64,000 bases of DNA, taken from assembly GCA_027886175.1 (NCBI GenBank), contig JAJNNQ010000003.1, positions 2,874,001-2,938,000 of the forward strand. Reading direction: 5' to 3'. Each line of letters opens with the position of its first letter. The first letter of the stretch is position 1. A model generated the notes under the pieces. That model was not told the DNA's origin. It saw nothing but the letters and a program-made list of their open reading frames with translations, and searched no databases. Of the stretch, positions 38,101-50,730 are shown one piece after another. This DNA comes from Phylloscopus collybita (lineage: Eukaryota > Chordata > Aves > Passeriformes > Phylloscopidae). Made by a program: the position numbers and the translations under genes.

Positions 38101-41100
38101 GCTCATGAAGTGAGAAAAGCTTTATACCAGAAAATATCTTTCTTTATAATATTCACACAAAATACAGCAGAAGCTGTGTTTTTAATTGAACCTCCAGCAT
38201 GGAAATAAAATCAGTGTTTAATATTGGGAAAAAAAAAATATCCAAGTGTTTATGGTATTGAAGATGGAGTCAAAAAGAATTTACCAGACTGCCCATTTCC
38301 ATCGAAATTTAACTCAATGACAAATTATTAAGATGTTCTCATGAAGCCCAGAGGATTGCAAGGAAAATGCAAAAATACTTTTAATTACAGCATTTTGTAC
38401 CGTTATCTATATATTTACAGAAGTAGCTGCACCCTAGAGGAAGATGGCAAGTGTTTGTATGAAGGAAGGTGAAGAAGGTCACAAAAATTGCACATTCTGT
38501 GGAAAATGGGGAACCTGGGCACTGTAATTAATGGATCAAATTGCCAGGGAATTGTAGAGAGGATCAGAGGGTAAAAAGATAATTAGCAGATCAAAGGGTA
38601 AGAAGGCAAGTGCTGAAATAAAGTGGTGGTAATAGAAACAGCTAAAGAGGAATTATTGACCAATAATTGTATTGCTTTGGGCAACGTCTGCTTTGATAGA
38701 GCTGTTATTAAGGAGGTTTTTAATGCACTAATCTGTTTTTATAAAAGTGGAGTTATGAGAGTCAAATGCCATCAATTCACTGCAGAGCTCTGGCTGTAAC
38801 CTGGATTGTAGGAGTTTGTAACCAATGCCAGTGGGAAAGAAAAGGAATTCAGGCTGCAGGGCTCGGACATGTGGTCAAGGAATCTTCCTTTAAATGGAGA
38901 AATAACACAGAGCGAGATTTTCAGGGATTTGGGGCATTTTTCTTGAATCAAAAGCAATTTCAGAGTTTGTTCAGCAGCGGGGGAAATGCTGGGTTAAAGC
39001 CTCCACTGCCCTGAGTTTTATTCCTTTCCCTGCAGGCTGAGCTTTGCCTGAGATCCCTCTTTGCACTCTGGACTAACAAGTCCCAGGTTTGGGAGCTCCT
39101 GGTGAGATTTGTTGTCAAGACCCCTCTCTAGAAAGGAATTTTTGGATGTGTTGGTCTTAATATTTGAACTAATACCTACTCTGAGTGTGGAGAAGGATGG
39201 GGACTGCCACAGTGGACCAGATTTAGGGGACAAGGACAAAAATCTGTCGAGAGCCTTGGTGAGCAGAGGATCCTCAGGTGGGCTGCAGACACTGCCAGTT
39301 TTCCCAAGGATTGGCAGAGGATAATTTTGGGTTCTGCTTCCCCTTTTCAGAGTCCATTTAATCACAAAACAAAACCAAACCAAAACAAAACAAAAAAAAC
39401 CCCACAAAAAACAAACCAGCAGCATGGAACATGCAAAGGAAATGGCATTTGTGGTTAGCACCTGAAGGATTTTCCTCTGCAAAGAGGAGCAAGATAAACA
39501 ATTTGTTCACACCTTTACTCTCCCATTTGGCTCATCATGAAGAGAAATCTGTGGAAAAAAAAAATGCACGTTCTGAGGAGTGGAATTTTCTTTGTTAAAT
39601 AGTAAATACCTCCCAGATGATGAAGTGATAGGGAAGATTGAAAATGTCACTCAAAGGAGCTCTTGTGCTTCTGCTGAAGGCAATGACAAAACTTTAATTA
39701 ACTGAGAGTCACCCAGTGATCAAGAAGTGGGAGTCCTGTATCATTCCCAGAGATAGATGGATACAGGAGTTTTATGGAATGGAGGCAGCAGTGAGTGTTT
39801 GTGGGTAAAATTGTGATTTTTGGTTTGTAATAATAATTTTTGCAACCCAGAATTCTACCTGCAGTGAGAGCTCCAGGGTCAAGATCTTTTTAAGAGCAGA
39901 GATGGGCAAAATTCTAGCTGTGCTCATCAGTGTAGCACTGAAAATGAGACATGAAAAAGGATGAAGGTCTAGATAAAAATATGCTGAAAAATAAAATAGG
40001 AACTATTTAATTTTTTTTCCTGCAGTTATAACTCTTAATTAAAGAATAAAATAATTTAAATATATTTCATTTAGGTCATGAAAAATGAGGCATGGTTAGG
40101 GTTATTTAATGACTGATGTAACTTCTGCTAACAGTACCTATAAAATTTATATCTCTGTAATTAGTGAGTGAGAAAAGTTTAATATTTCAGAGGAATCCCT
40201 TTGGATGTGTAATTTCAGCTGCTTCTCACAGTCCTGAATAAAGTCCTTTGAATTACTTTCTAAACAATTCTGGGAAAATGATCAGTCACACCTTTTGTTG
40301 CCTTTTCTGGTTAAAACCTTAATTTTCTCACATGTGAGACGATAAAATCAGATCAGCATTAAAATGCTGTTGAAATGTAACTATTTTGTAAGGAAAGGTG
40401 CTGCACAGGCTGTGCTGCAGAGAGGCTGATGAGGTGATTAAACATCCTGCTAGCAGGAATTTCATTTGGAAGATTGAGAGCTGTGACGAGAGCTCCTCTC
40501 TGCCTACACACTTTTACCACTTCTCACTGTAACTGAGGACTTAGAAAGAATTTATAAATTTAAAAAAAAATAAAAATTAACCCCAGCACTCCCAGACTTG
40601 CACCTTTCACACGTGGTTCTATTAAGAGTGGATAAAAGATTAACTCCTGCAACCAGGGCATGCATTAAAATGGAACAGAGCTGGAAAGATCAGGAGCTGC
40701 TGTTCTTTTCCAGGCAAATATACGGATTTGGAAGGAATAGATGGATAATTTTCAACACAATGATGATTTAGTACGATAATAATTTCCTGGCTAGCTCCAG
40801 ATCCCTGAAAAGAACGCCAAGGTTTTTAAAAAGTGATACATGTAATGAGCAAATTCAGTAAAACAGAAAAAGCAGCACCCAGAGCCTTTGGAAGTGTCCT
40901 CAAGCTGTCAGGGGGGGCACTTTTATCACTGCTCACTTTGTGTAGAAGACCCTGTGCAGGAATTAAACTTCATTTTCCCTCCTGCTTCTCCCCAAACCAT
41001 CAGGTGGCCAAAGCCTCCCTGGCTTCTTGCAGCCCGCCTGGAAGCCTTAGTTAATCTCACCTGCAATCCAATTAAAAGCCTCTTAAAACTTTGCACCTGC

Positions 41101-42359
41101 ACTAATTGCAGATTCACATCACTGCTTTGCAGTCATTAAGTCCACGAGTTAAAGGTTTTGATGAGTGCAGCTGATCTGGTTTATCAACACAGTGCTGCAA
41201 GGTTCCCGTGCTGAACCAGGATAATCAGCAGGGGTCAGGCAGGAATTATCTTGTCTGGCCAAGCATTTCCAAACGGCTAATTATGTTTGTTCCTAAAAGC
41301 TGGACCTAAAACAACCGAAATCCGAGGGAAAAAGCTTTGGAACTTTTCACTGAGAGCAACTCTTTTGGCTGAGGTGCTGACTGGTATCAGGAGGCACTGT
41401 GAGTGTTTTATTCTGCAGCAGAAACCAAGGTGCTGGGCCTGTGTTTTCCAACATCCATCCATGAAATTCCATCTTCAGCTGCTGCTGGACCTGCACTTCT
41501 CTGGATATCTCTGTGTGTGCATGGATGCATATTCCCTATGCATGGTCCTCCCACCTCACAGAGCTGAGGGTGTTAAATATTAACCCTGCTGCCAAATCCC
41601 TGCTGTAGATCCCAAATCTGCACTTATCCAAACTGTCTAAAATTCTATATTTTACCAGAGATATTTTTTTTTTCTTAAGAAGTTTCTTTATGCTCATCCA
41701 GCAGCAATGGAAAAACCCACCTAGAGCTGTAGATGAGGATAAATAAAAACAGAGCATGGAGAAAGAGAGAAATACCTGTAATTCAGCCAGGAACTACTTT
41801 TATTTTTTTTTTCTAAAGGAGTCTTGCTCCCAATTCACCCAGAGTAACTCAGCACACCTGTGGCACGTGGAACAGATGGAGCAGGCATGGCAAACACCTC
41901 CAGCTGCACAGATCTGTTACAGGTGCTGGGTTCAGGCTCTGCCTGGCCAAGGGCACTGGGGCTTTGGCAAATGCCCAGAATTCCAGGGGCTGGAGGAGAA
42001 AAGACAGGGAGAAAGGAGTCAGCTGGCAGCAGCATCTTCCAGAGCAGCCCCCAGGCCTGAGCCAAAGCTGCCCTGCTCATTCCTCACCCCGTGCTCTGAA
42101 TCACTGTCAAATTCCTCAACTTATTTGGCAGTTCAGGGGCAGGAATTTTTGGCTGGAGTTGTTGGAACAGAGGCACTGGGATACTTAGTGCCTCAGTGGA
42201 TGGTGTTAAACCCTCCTATGGTTGATCATTCTGGGGCAGATGCTCCTGTGTGAGGTCTTCTTTTAATTCCTTCCCCCTTATTTGTTTGGGCTCTTCTCAC
42301 AACTTATTTTTTATCACTCCTGTTTTCTGCCACACTTGCTCCTCTCCTTGGTTGTGTTG
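35111..42359. other. Intergenic, no gene recognised
   Basis: AT-rich with homopolymers (T24 at 35968-35991, A runs at 35690 and 37571) and an A/C-rich patch at 39362-39415. No CR1 tail or exon recognised over 7 kb, which is a notably repeat-poor stretch for this window. Confidence 0.5.
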
Positions 42360-42406
42360 TTTTTGTTTTTGTTTTTTTTTTCCCATTTCTCCTCTTTAAT
42401 GCCTCT

Positions 42407-42450
42407 CCTTCCTTCCTTCCTTCCTCCCTCCCTCCCTCCCTCCCTCCCTC
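42407..42450 (+). repeat. (CCTT)n followed by (CCCT)n
   Basis: About four CCTT units pass into about seven CCCT units, a microsatellite that has changed motif. Confidence 0.95.
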
Positions 42451-42626
42451 TATTTTTTTCTTTCCTCCTTGCTTGTTCTTAGCTTTTGCATTTGTTTTTC
42501 AATTCCCCTCCTTGGTAGTTTTTTTGGGGGGGGGAGGGTGGATGTTTTTGTTCATTTTGATGGTTTTTTTTTAGGGGGGGCTTTATGTTTGGTTGGTTTT
42601 GGTGTGGCTTTTGTTCAGTTCTCTAA

Positions 42627-42881
42627 TCTTCCTCTTTTTCTTTTTCTCTTTTTCTTTTTCTTTTTTTCTTTTTTTTTTTCTTTTTCTTTTTTCTTTTTCT
42701 TTTTTCTTTTTCTTTTTTCTTTTTTTCTTTTTTCTTTTTTCTTTTTTCTTTTTTTTTTCTTTTTTTCTTTTTTTCTTTTTTCTTTTTTTCTTTTTTTCTT
42801 TTTTTCTTTTTTTCTTTTTTTCTTTTTTTCTTTTTCTCTTTTTCTTTTTTTCTTTTTCTTCTTTTTTTTCCTCCCTTCCTT
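42627..42881 (+). repeat. 255-base uninterrupted C/T tract
   Basis: No purine in 255 bases, mainly T runs of 3-9 separated by single C. The flanks 42451-42626 and 42882-42940 are also T-rich but contain G and A. Long open frames on both strands here (Phe/Leu/Ser or Lys/Arg/Glu-only) are artefacts of composition. Confidence 0.97.
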
Positions 42882-43338
42882 ATTTATTTTCCTTTCCTTG
42901 TTTTGGGGTTTTTTTGGGGGGGTGTTTATTTTCTGCCTTGTGCAATTTTCCCCCTCCAGCTGAGGAGGACAGTGCCAGGGGGCAGTGCCAGCCCAGGCTG
43001 CTCTCACTCTCTGGACAGGCTGCAGGTGTAACTCAAGCAGGGTGACGTTTGTAATGTCCCTCTAAATAGCTCTGCTGATGGTGCAGGGCTGGTGCTGAGC
43101 CAGGAGAAATGATAAAACATCATCAAGCCCCAGAAGACGACGTTGTGATGTTGATGGAGACAAATTTATATCCCTCCTCTGTCCGTGTTAGGTTCAGATT
43201 AATCCATTTGGTGTCTGTGTGTTAGAGAAGCCAAACCACTTGGTAATGATCTGCTGGGACAGGAACAGTAGAAAGGCCTGTTCTTTTAGGAACTAGTTTT
43301 CTCTCCAAAACTCTAATTCAAATAATATTTTTTCTGTT

Positions 43339-43720
43339 AAAAACAAAACAACAACAACAACAAAAAACCCCAAACAAACAAACAAAAAAACCACAAAAAC
43401 CAAAACCAACCAACCAAAAAAAAAACCAACCCCCCCCAAAAAAAAAGACAACCCCCCCCAAAAAAACCAACAAAACCCCCCCCCAACCAACCAACCAACC
43501 AACCAAAAAACCACAAAAACCAACCAAACAAAAAAAATGAAACAAAAAAACGACAAAAAACCCCCATAAAAACAACAAAAAACCCCCCAACCAACCAACC
43601 AACCAACCAAAAAACCACAAAAACCAAACAAACAAACAAAAAAAATGAAACAAAAAAATGACAAAAAACCCCATAAAAACAACAACAACAAAAAACCCCA
43701 ACCAACCAAACCAAACAAAC
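43339..43720 (+). repeat. A/C-rich tract with 104-111 bp higher-order units
   Basis: Nearly pure A and C on the plus strand. Two long units start at 43485 and 43589, each (AACC)5, aaaaaaccacaaaaacc, an A-rich part with atgaaac, then a C run. A third begins at 43700. C runs of 8-9 lie at 43430-43437, 43452-43459 and 43476-43484, so the minus strand has long G runs and (GGTT)5. Confidence 0.95.
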
Positions 43721-45891
43721 CCTTAAATTCCTTCTGTTGAAAAGACACTTTTCCATCTCTGAGCTGGTGGGGGTGAGCCTGTCTCCTCATGAAGATTTAA
43801 CTGGCTGCATCAATCCATGTGTTTACAGAGCAGAAATCTCTGCTGTATAAACAGACTGAGCCTCTACTGACCAAAGAAGGCCAAAGCCCAGCCTTCCACT
43901 TCCACAGAAATTTGCCTTTTTTAGTGTGACAGCGTTGGAGTGATGGCCAAGGTTTGGGATGGCAAGGCCTGAACTTCCACTCCAAAAATCCAGGCTCTGA
44001 GGGGTGACAAGTTATGAGGGTAATATCTGCAGTTGGGAGGAAGCCTGGAAATTTTGGGAGGGTCTAAGTTGTGTTAGAGGCAATTTTGGACTCTGTTGAA
44101 AGCCAGAAATCTTCAACATTGGTTGGTACAGCTTTGCAGGCCAGGCCTGGATCAGGTACCCTGAACATCTCAGCTCTTTCTGAGTTTGATACTCCAGCAG
44201 GAGAACAGATTGGCTTTCACACAGATAATGCTTAACTCTACTGAAAGCTTATCTAACAAAAAATTCTTCAGATAAAACATTTAAAATGTAGGGAAAAAAT
44301 AAAAAGAAAAAAGGTGGGTTTAATTGCTGGGAAATGTCTGACTTCAGTCCTCCAATGCCAATATCTAAAATAAGTGTGAAATGTCTGTCATTAAACCTGA
44401 GAGATTATAAACCCAATGAGAACTGGTTTGATGCCAACGTTTTCGTTGGCACTGCAGTTGATTTTGTTCTGATCTTTCATCAACTCTGTGACTAAATTCA
44501 GAATTCTTCCTTTGGGTAGCAAGGATGGTAAGCCAGAATGAACACATTTTCTCAGGTTTCACAGAGAAACCTGTGTTTCTTGGCTCTCAGGAGAGAAAAT
44601 AAAACATCAATTAACAACATTCCATCCTCAGGAAGGTCTGGGTGAGATATCCCTCTAATATATAATCATCATTTTCAGCAATCACAGTCTTTCTTGCCAC
44701 TCTTCATTACCTTAACCATTTACATCCAAGTTCTTCAGGCTTTCCTTGGTTTTGTTTTTTTGTTTTTCAGATATGAGCAATGAATGACTTCCGTGATGTG
44801 TTGATTTCATTTGGATGATAAATGGAGATATTATTTCCCAGCAGGTGAATAAATACAAAGCTAGCAAGGTCACTCCAAGAAAATCAGTAAAACCTTCAAA
44901 AAGTGGTTTAGCCTTCGTTTTACTCAAACAAAAAACACCTTTGCAACCAAATATTTTATAAACTCCTTCACCACCTTTCCAAAGGTTTTTTGTTTTTGTT
45001 TTTACATTTTAATTGGCTCAGATATTTTTCCCCCCATTGATCAGGCTGATCAGACAGATGGATAAGGAAATATTGCTGTGAAGAGGATGGCTAAAGAAAT
45101 AAAAGCTGCTTTGCTGGTGCTGTCAAGGCTCTCACTGTGGCAGAGCAGCACCCAACATACCCGTGAAGAACAAGCACAAAAATAAAAATGGGGAGTGCCA
45201 GAACTGCTCAGGGATGGACGAAAAGTTCTGTGTTTATTTTCAGTATCCCATCGTTGGCCTGAAGAATATTTGATAAACGCTGTGCAAATCTATGGAATGG
45301 GCTGATTGCCTGTGGTATAAACTTAAAAAGGGCCTTTGGATCCCAGATCATTTCAAGTTTTGATCAGCATATTCAAAACTGATCAGATTTTTTTTTATTA
45401 TTATTATTTTTTCTCCGTGCAGGTTCGACTGCAGCCTTTGCAAATCCTGTGCTAAAAGGTGGTTTTTCATAATGCAGTCAGGGGAATAATTGTGCTCTCT
45501 TAGAAATAACTGGGAAGATGATAAGCCATCCTCTCTTGCAGAATTTGGCCTTCCTGTATAAATAAATCCTTTCAGTGCAGGGATCCTGTGTGGTCAAACT
45601 GATTGCCAGGAAGAGAACACTCTCAGTTCATTATCTGCAGTTCTTCAGCTCAATCCAAGGAGGCATTTTGCAATCACTAGCACAGAAAATAGATGCACTG
45701 AGATGCTATTGCATTTACAGAAAGCTTCAGGATAATTCATTTACGAGATGGCTTGTTGCTCTTACACACTACTTACATTCATCAAATTCTTGGCGTTTAT
45801 CCTTCCCAGTTGGGCCAGTGAGAAGCAACCAATTAAGGTGGTGTTCAGGCAGAAAAATTCCAGCCCCATCCAGAAGCAGGGGGAAGAAGTG
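43721..45891. other. Intergenic, nothing recognised
   Basis: AT-rich unique sequence with short homopolymers. Confidence 0.5.
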
Positions 45892-45926
45892 GGAAGTGGG
45901 AAGAATTGGGAATTCTTCCCACTTCC
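45892..45926. repeat. Perfect 16-bp inverted repeat, 3-base loop
   Basis: ggaagtgggaagaatt (45892-45907), ggg, then aattcttcccacttcc (45911-45926). A third partial copy, gaagtgggaagaattg, follows at 45929. Confidence 0.95.
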
Positions 45927-46900
45927 AGAAGTGGGAAGAATTGTCCATGGGTTTCTTTAGAAGTTTTTAATAGGTGCAGCTCCAGCAGGTGGGAAGGAGT
46001 GTGGGAGATGCCAGCTCCAGGAGCTCCCCTGGCCATGGCAGAGCCCTTTGGGTCCTTCCCATTGAGCTCACAACATCCCTCTGCAAGGATCCCCCATCCC
46101 AGCCTTCCATCCTGGAGATTTCTGGCCAGGCCCCACTCTCCTGGCAGTTTTTGGGGCTGGGGATCTGCCTACACAGAGACTGAGGCTCCTCTGCAGGTGT
46201 AAAAACCTGCCCCTCCTGCTCCAGTAAATATGGGGTGTCCCTCAGCCAGGAGGCAACTGAGTGGACAAAAAAAAAAAAATCATAATTGGAGCTTGCCTCC
46301 ATGGGATGGACTTTTCCCAGGGTGCCTGGGAGCTGGGAAGGTGTGAATTCAGTATTGGATAATTCTTTTCTCCTTGAAAAATGAGGATTGTGGGAAAGGT
46401 GCTGGGTTTTCCAGCTAATTTCACTGCAGCACTTGGTTCAGGCTCTCAAATCCTCTCCTGCCATGGCTTTGTCCTACAGATTTGGCCAGAGAGAAGCACT
46501 GATTCACACTTTTATGGCAGTCTTAAAACTTTTTTGGTCTAACAAGGCAATGTTGCCTGGTGCGTGCAGCAGAGTTATTGTATCTTTATGTTCATGTCGA
46601 TGGAATTATGTCTCTGAAACAAGGCTTGAGCGAGGTGGCGTTGCAGTTAAAGATTACATCTGATTGTGTTCTGCATGGCAAGGCTGCTAAACTGCTATTT
46701 CTGTTTCAAAAAAAAAGGGAAAAAAAAAATCATTTCCCTCTAACAGATTACATTGTGTCTTTGAAGGGTGAATTTAAGCAGCCAGTATTTATAATAATAT
46801 GTACATCATTAATCTCCAGCCTTTAATCTCTACAGTCCTACTTAACCCAGGGAAGCTTCAAAGGGTGCCATATATATATATATATATTTTTTTTTTCTTT
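45927..46900. other. Flank downstream of BCHE
   Basis: GC-richer to about 46200. 46460-46830 is repeat-free with mixed composition and may be part of a longer 3' UTR or a conserved element. An (AT)n run lies at 46870-46887. Confidence 0.45.
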
Positions 46901-46906
46901 TTTATT
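46901..46906 (-). promoter_or_regulatory. Candidate polyadenylation signal AATAAA for BCHE
   Basis: The plus strand reads tttatt, so the minus strand carries AATAAA 167 bases past the stop codon. It is followed on the minus strand by an A-rich run and then an (AT)n run, not by a clear GU-rich element. An ATTAAA (46826-46821) is an alternative. Usage cannot be judged without transcript data. Confidence 0.35.
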
Positions 46907-47072
46907 GAGAGAGGAGGTAAAATATAAATGAAAGACCTGAAATCAAAACTGTATCTGGAACGTTTCCTTTTAATCTGCACAACACATTTAAAGCTCGACG
47001 TGTTGGGAAGCTACCTGGATATTTGCCTGATGAACAGTCCTAGGTACAAACTGGAAAGAGTAAACATATTAA
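46901..47072 (-). other. BCHE: BCHE 3' UTR, proximal part
   Basis: Directly after the stop codon the minus strand continues TTAATATGTTTAC, which resembles the start of the human BCHE 3' UTR as I remember it. The left limit is set at the first AATAAA and is a guess. The real UTR could extend into the repeat-free stretch 46460-46830. Confidence 0.5.
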
Positions 47073-47213
<141 letters not shown>

Positions 47214-48204
47214 TTACATTAATCTAAATTTGAATCTCTTTGTATGCTAATTGAAAAATAATTTTGATTATCAATGTCATCTGCTCCAAATACATTATGG
47301 GATGGTCTTTTGCTTCTTTTCTTAAACCTGGAATGACTGAGAATTCAGTGATTAGCATTTTGTCTTTACATCAGAAAGGAGGAATGCAAAGATATCATTC
47401 TGGCAGGACAATAAATATACTTCAGACTTTTAAAAATATATATAAATTTAATATACATTTTGGATAATTCTTCTGCCCATCAAAATCATCATTTTAAAGT
47501 CACTTTTTTTTTCTTTATTTTATCCTCAAAATATTCCTTTGGTTCAATACACCCTGAAGACTAAATGATGCAAAAATGAGAGAGATGCTTGTAAAGATAA
47601 GTTAAAATCACATCTCTGCTTAAGGCAACAACAGCATTTCCATTGTTTTGTTGGATTTCAATGGATGTCCAGGATCTCAGCCTCCCGTGGAATAAATCCC
47701 CAAGTTTAAAGCAGAAAGGGTGCAGGTTGGGAGAGGATGCTGTCAAAGGTGCACTATGTCAACATGAAACCATCTTCTCTTTTCTGTTTCATCCCCACCT
47801 TTAAAGCATTTTCCAAGTAATCCTGAGCCTCAAGGAAATATTTATTGCCAAATTTGTTAGGAGCATGGGAACAGAGGGCGAGGATGAGAAGAGTCATAAA
47901 AATGCAGCATTTCATAGGGTTGCCAGGGTATTTTATGGACAGGGATCCCTTCCTGCAGCCCCAAAAGGTGATTAACACTGTGGAGAAAGGCAATGGCCTT
48001 GCAGGAACATCCCAGACACCACCAAAAAGGTGGATAAAACCCACAGGCTGTATCAGACACTGATGCTCATCGTTTTGTATCACCTGTAGCCTTCAGGATA
48101 AAGTTCAGAAACCACTGATGATCTGTGAATGCTTTATTCATTCTGGACCCAGCTCTGCTGGTGTCCCCCACTGGCACAGATCCCTTCCAGAGAAGCTTGG
48201 TAAT

Positions 48205-48971
48205 GGTGTTAGGGTTCCAAGAGGAGAGGGACCTGGGGGCACTGGTCAGCAGCTGGCTGGACATGAGCCAGCAGTGTGCCCTGGTGGCCAAAAGGGCCAA
48301 TGACCCCTGGCCTGGATCAGGAATGGTGTGGCCAGCAGGAGCAGGGAGGTCATTCTGCCCCTGTACTGGGCACTGGTGAGGCCACACCTGGAGTGCAGGG
48401 TCCAGCTCTGGCCACTCAGTTCAGGATGGACATTGAGTGCAGTGTCCAGCTCTGGGTGTCCCAGGATGGACATTGAGTGCAGTGTCCAGCTCTGTGTGTC
48501 TCAGTTCAGGATGGACATTGAGATGTTTGAGCACATCCAAAAGATGGCAACAAGACTGGTGAAGGACTTGGAACACAAGCCATATGAAGAATGACTGAGG
48601 GAGCTGGGGTGTTCAGCCTGGAGAAAAGGAGACTCAAAGGTGACCTTATCACTCTCTACAATTCCCTGAAAGGTGATTTTAGTTCAGGTGGGCTTGGTTT
48701 CTTTCTTCAGGCAGTAACTGACAGAAGGAGAGGACACAGTCTGCACCAAGGGAAATATAGGTTGGATATTAGGAAGAAGTTTTTTACAGAAAGAGTGATA
48801 AAGTTCTGGAATAGTCTGCCTGGAGAAGTGGTGGACTCACCATCCTTGGATGTGTTTAAAGGGGAGACTGGATGTGGCACTGGGTGCCATGGTTTAGTTG
48901 AGGTGTTAGGGCTGGGTTGGACTCAATGATCTCAAAGGTCTCTTCCAACCCAGTGATTCTGTGATTCTGTG
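48205..48971 (+). mobile_element. CR1 LINE, C-terminal reverse transcriptase and 3' end
   Basis: This is the longest CR1 copy here. In plus frames one can read [81 protein letters not shown] and FWNSLPGEVV, which is the known C-terminal order of CR1 ORF2. Frameshifts and an internal repeat break it. The 3' end is ggttggactcaatgatctc, then gtctcttccaacccagtg and two ATTCTGTG units. It is 5'-truncated and lies antisense within the BCHE intron. Confidence 0.97.
48423..48521 (+). repeat. 40-44 bp tandem repeat inside CR1
   Basis: caggatggacattgagtgca starts at 48423 and 48463, and its first 15 bases recur at 48507. The repeated segment encodes the CR1 sequence just before FEHIQK. Confidence 0.93.
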
Positions 48972-50183
48972 TTCCTGAGGTAACAGCTCCGTGGTTTCTT
49001 TATGCTCCTTTGGCTTTTATGTTCTTCTGCTGCAGCAGAGCCTGGGCCCTCTCCCTCCATAAATACACCCCTTCCCCCTTTTTTTATGACCTGCCAGCAC
49101 TGCAAGTGTAACTGGTGATGTGAAAATGAAATACTTCTGTGTTTTACACATGGCTAGAGAAAATATTCGGGGGAGAGAGTTCACTGATTCCGAGATTTAG
49201 CTTGGAGAAGCATCCAGTAATTTGGTCGCTTATCTGCAGTTTAGCTCGACGTTTCCAAACCTTTTTGGTCTGGAAATCCAGATGGCAATTTAATGAGACT
49301 TTGAAATGAGATTTACTTCTTGGTTCCAGTGAGACCAGAAATAAAACCAAGATACTTTTTCTCCGGGAAGTCCTGTACTTTTACAGGCAGTCAAACAGAA
49401 AAGTGTGAAGAACAAATATGGGGAAAAATGTCAATAAATTAACCAGATCCTTCTCCCTCAGCTCAAAGCTGTAAATAAGCTTGGTTACAACAGAGACCAA
49501 AGGAAAGTTCAGATACTTTAAAATTTTTCTTTTCTACAGACCACAACTGTCATTAACTTGGAGATGATTTGGAAGTGCTGGTAACAATAAAATCTCATTT
49601 TCATTGCTAAGCTATGCAGAGAGAACTCAGAAACATGGGGACAAAACATGCACAACATTCTGCCTTCCTGATTCTAAGAGCTCTCCTTTGCACATATTTA
49701 ATTTAAAGATGTAGTCAGGGTCTCAGGCAAAGCCAAATTTTTCACATTAAGTCAAATGGATTGGTAATTTAGTGTATGAAGCAGTAGCAGTATTACTTGG
49801 AGAAAACTGCCTAAACTGTGTCTCTCATTTTATTCTTGGTTTTGGATGTCCAGTTTTATTTATTCAGGCAAAACCTCCACTTCTGAATTTAAAAGGAAAC
49901 TCAAAAACCTCTCTTCTTTAATTATTCAGGTGTAGAGGTGTTTAAAGTCCTCCCAAAGACACTGGAACATCTCTACCATAGACATTACTTGAATTAAAAG
50001 TCACAGTTCTGGAGTATAAATTATGGGGCTTTTCAGTCTTTATAGATGATGGTGAACAAGTGAGCCAGCTGGAGAAAGAAGACATCAAAAAAAAAATCAG
50101 AGGAGCCACCATTATGAATCTAAAAGACAAAAGGGGGACGGAAACCACTGAAATAAGAACTTGGATTCCCATTTGTTTGCTTT

Positions 50184-50197
50184 CCCCCCCCCCCCCC
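50184..50197 (+). repeat. C14 homopolymer
   Basis: Fourteen consecutive C, that is G14 on the BCHE sense strand, within the intron. Confidence 0.9.
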
Positions 50198-50568
50198 AGT
50201 GATAAGATCCAAATTGAAGTCACAAGTCAATGCATCCCATTATCACCAACATCATCAATCTCTGGGAGGCAACCACCCATGACTTAGGAGAGCTGACAGC
50301 TGCGAGGCAGAAAAGAGAAAGATTAGAGAGTCCAAGCTGACCAATAATTACAGCTCAGAGCCCTGGGTGCCTGCAGAGCCACGGGGGCAGCTAACAGTGA
50401 AAACAGGGAATTTTCTACAAGCCACTGGGGCAATCCCAAACTTCACCTTAATTCCTGTTAGCCCTGTGCAAAGCCCAGTTAGGCTGGCAAGGAACAAAAG
50501 GAGATTCTGCAGGCAATGAGTCAGGGCTCTGGAAAGTTCCAGTTGAGCAGATCAAAATTTTAAGAAGA

Positions 50569-50730
50569 GTTTTTTGTGGTGGTTTTTTTTTTGTTTTGGT
50601 TTGGTGGGGGGTTTTTTTGTTTTTGTTTTTTTTTTGTTTGTTTGTTTTGTTGTTGTGGGTTTTTTTGTTTGTTTGGGGTTTGTTTTGTTTTGGGTTTTTT
50701 TTTGTTTTTTTTTTGTTTTGTTTTGTTTTT
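50569..50730 (+). repeat. 162-base pure G/T tract
   Basis: Only G and T across 162 bases, in mixed GTTT, GTTTT and T runs with GGGG and GGGGGG islands. In style it is the reverse complement of the A/C tract at 43.3 kb. Confidence 0.95.

Noticed and set aside
42469..43045. Long open frames of 130-164 codons on both strands
   Set aside because: They lie across the pure C/T tract, so no stop codons can form on one strand and few on the other. The translations are only Phe/Ser/Leu or Lys/Arg/Glu.
43293..43790. Minus-strand open frames of 127-165 codons rich in Phe, Gly, Trp and Val
   Set aside because: Composition artefact of the A/C-rich tract. The hydrophobic look is not evidence of a membrane protein.
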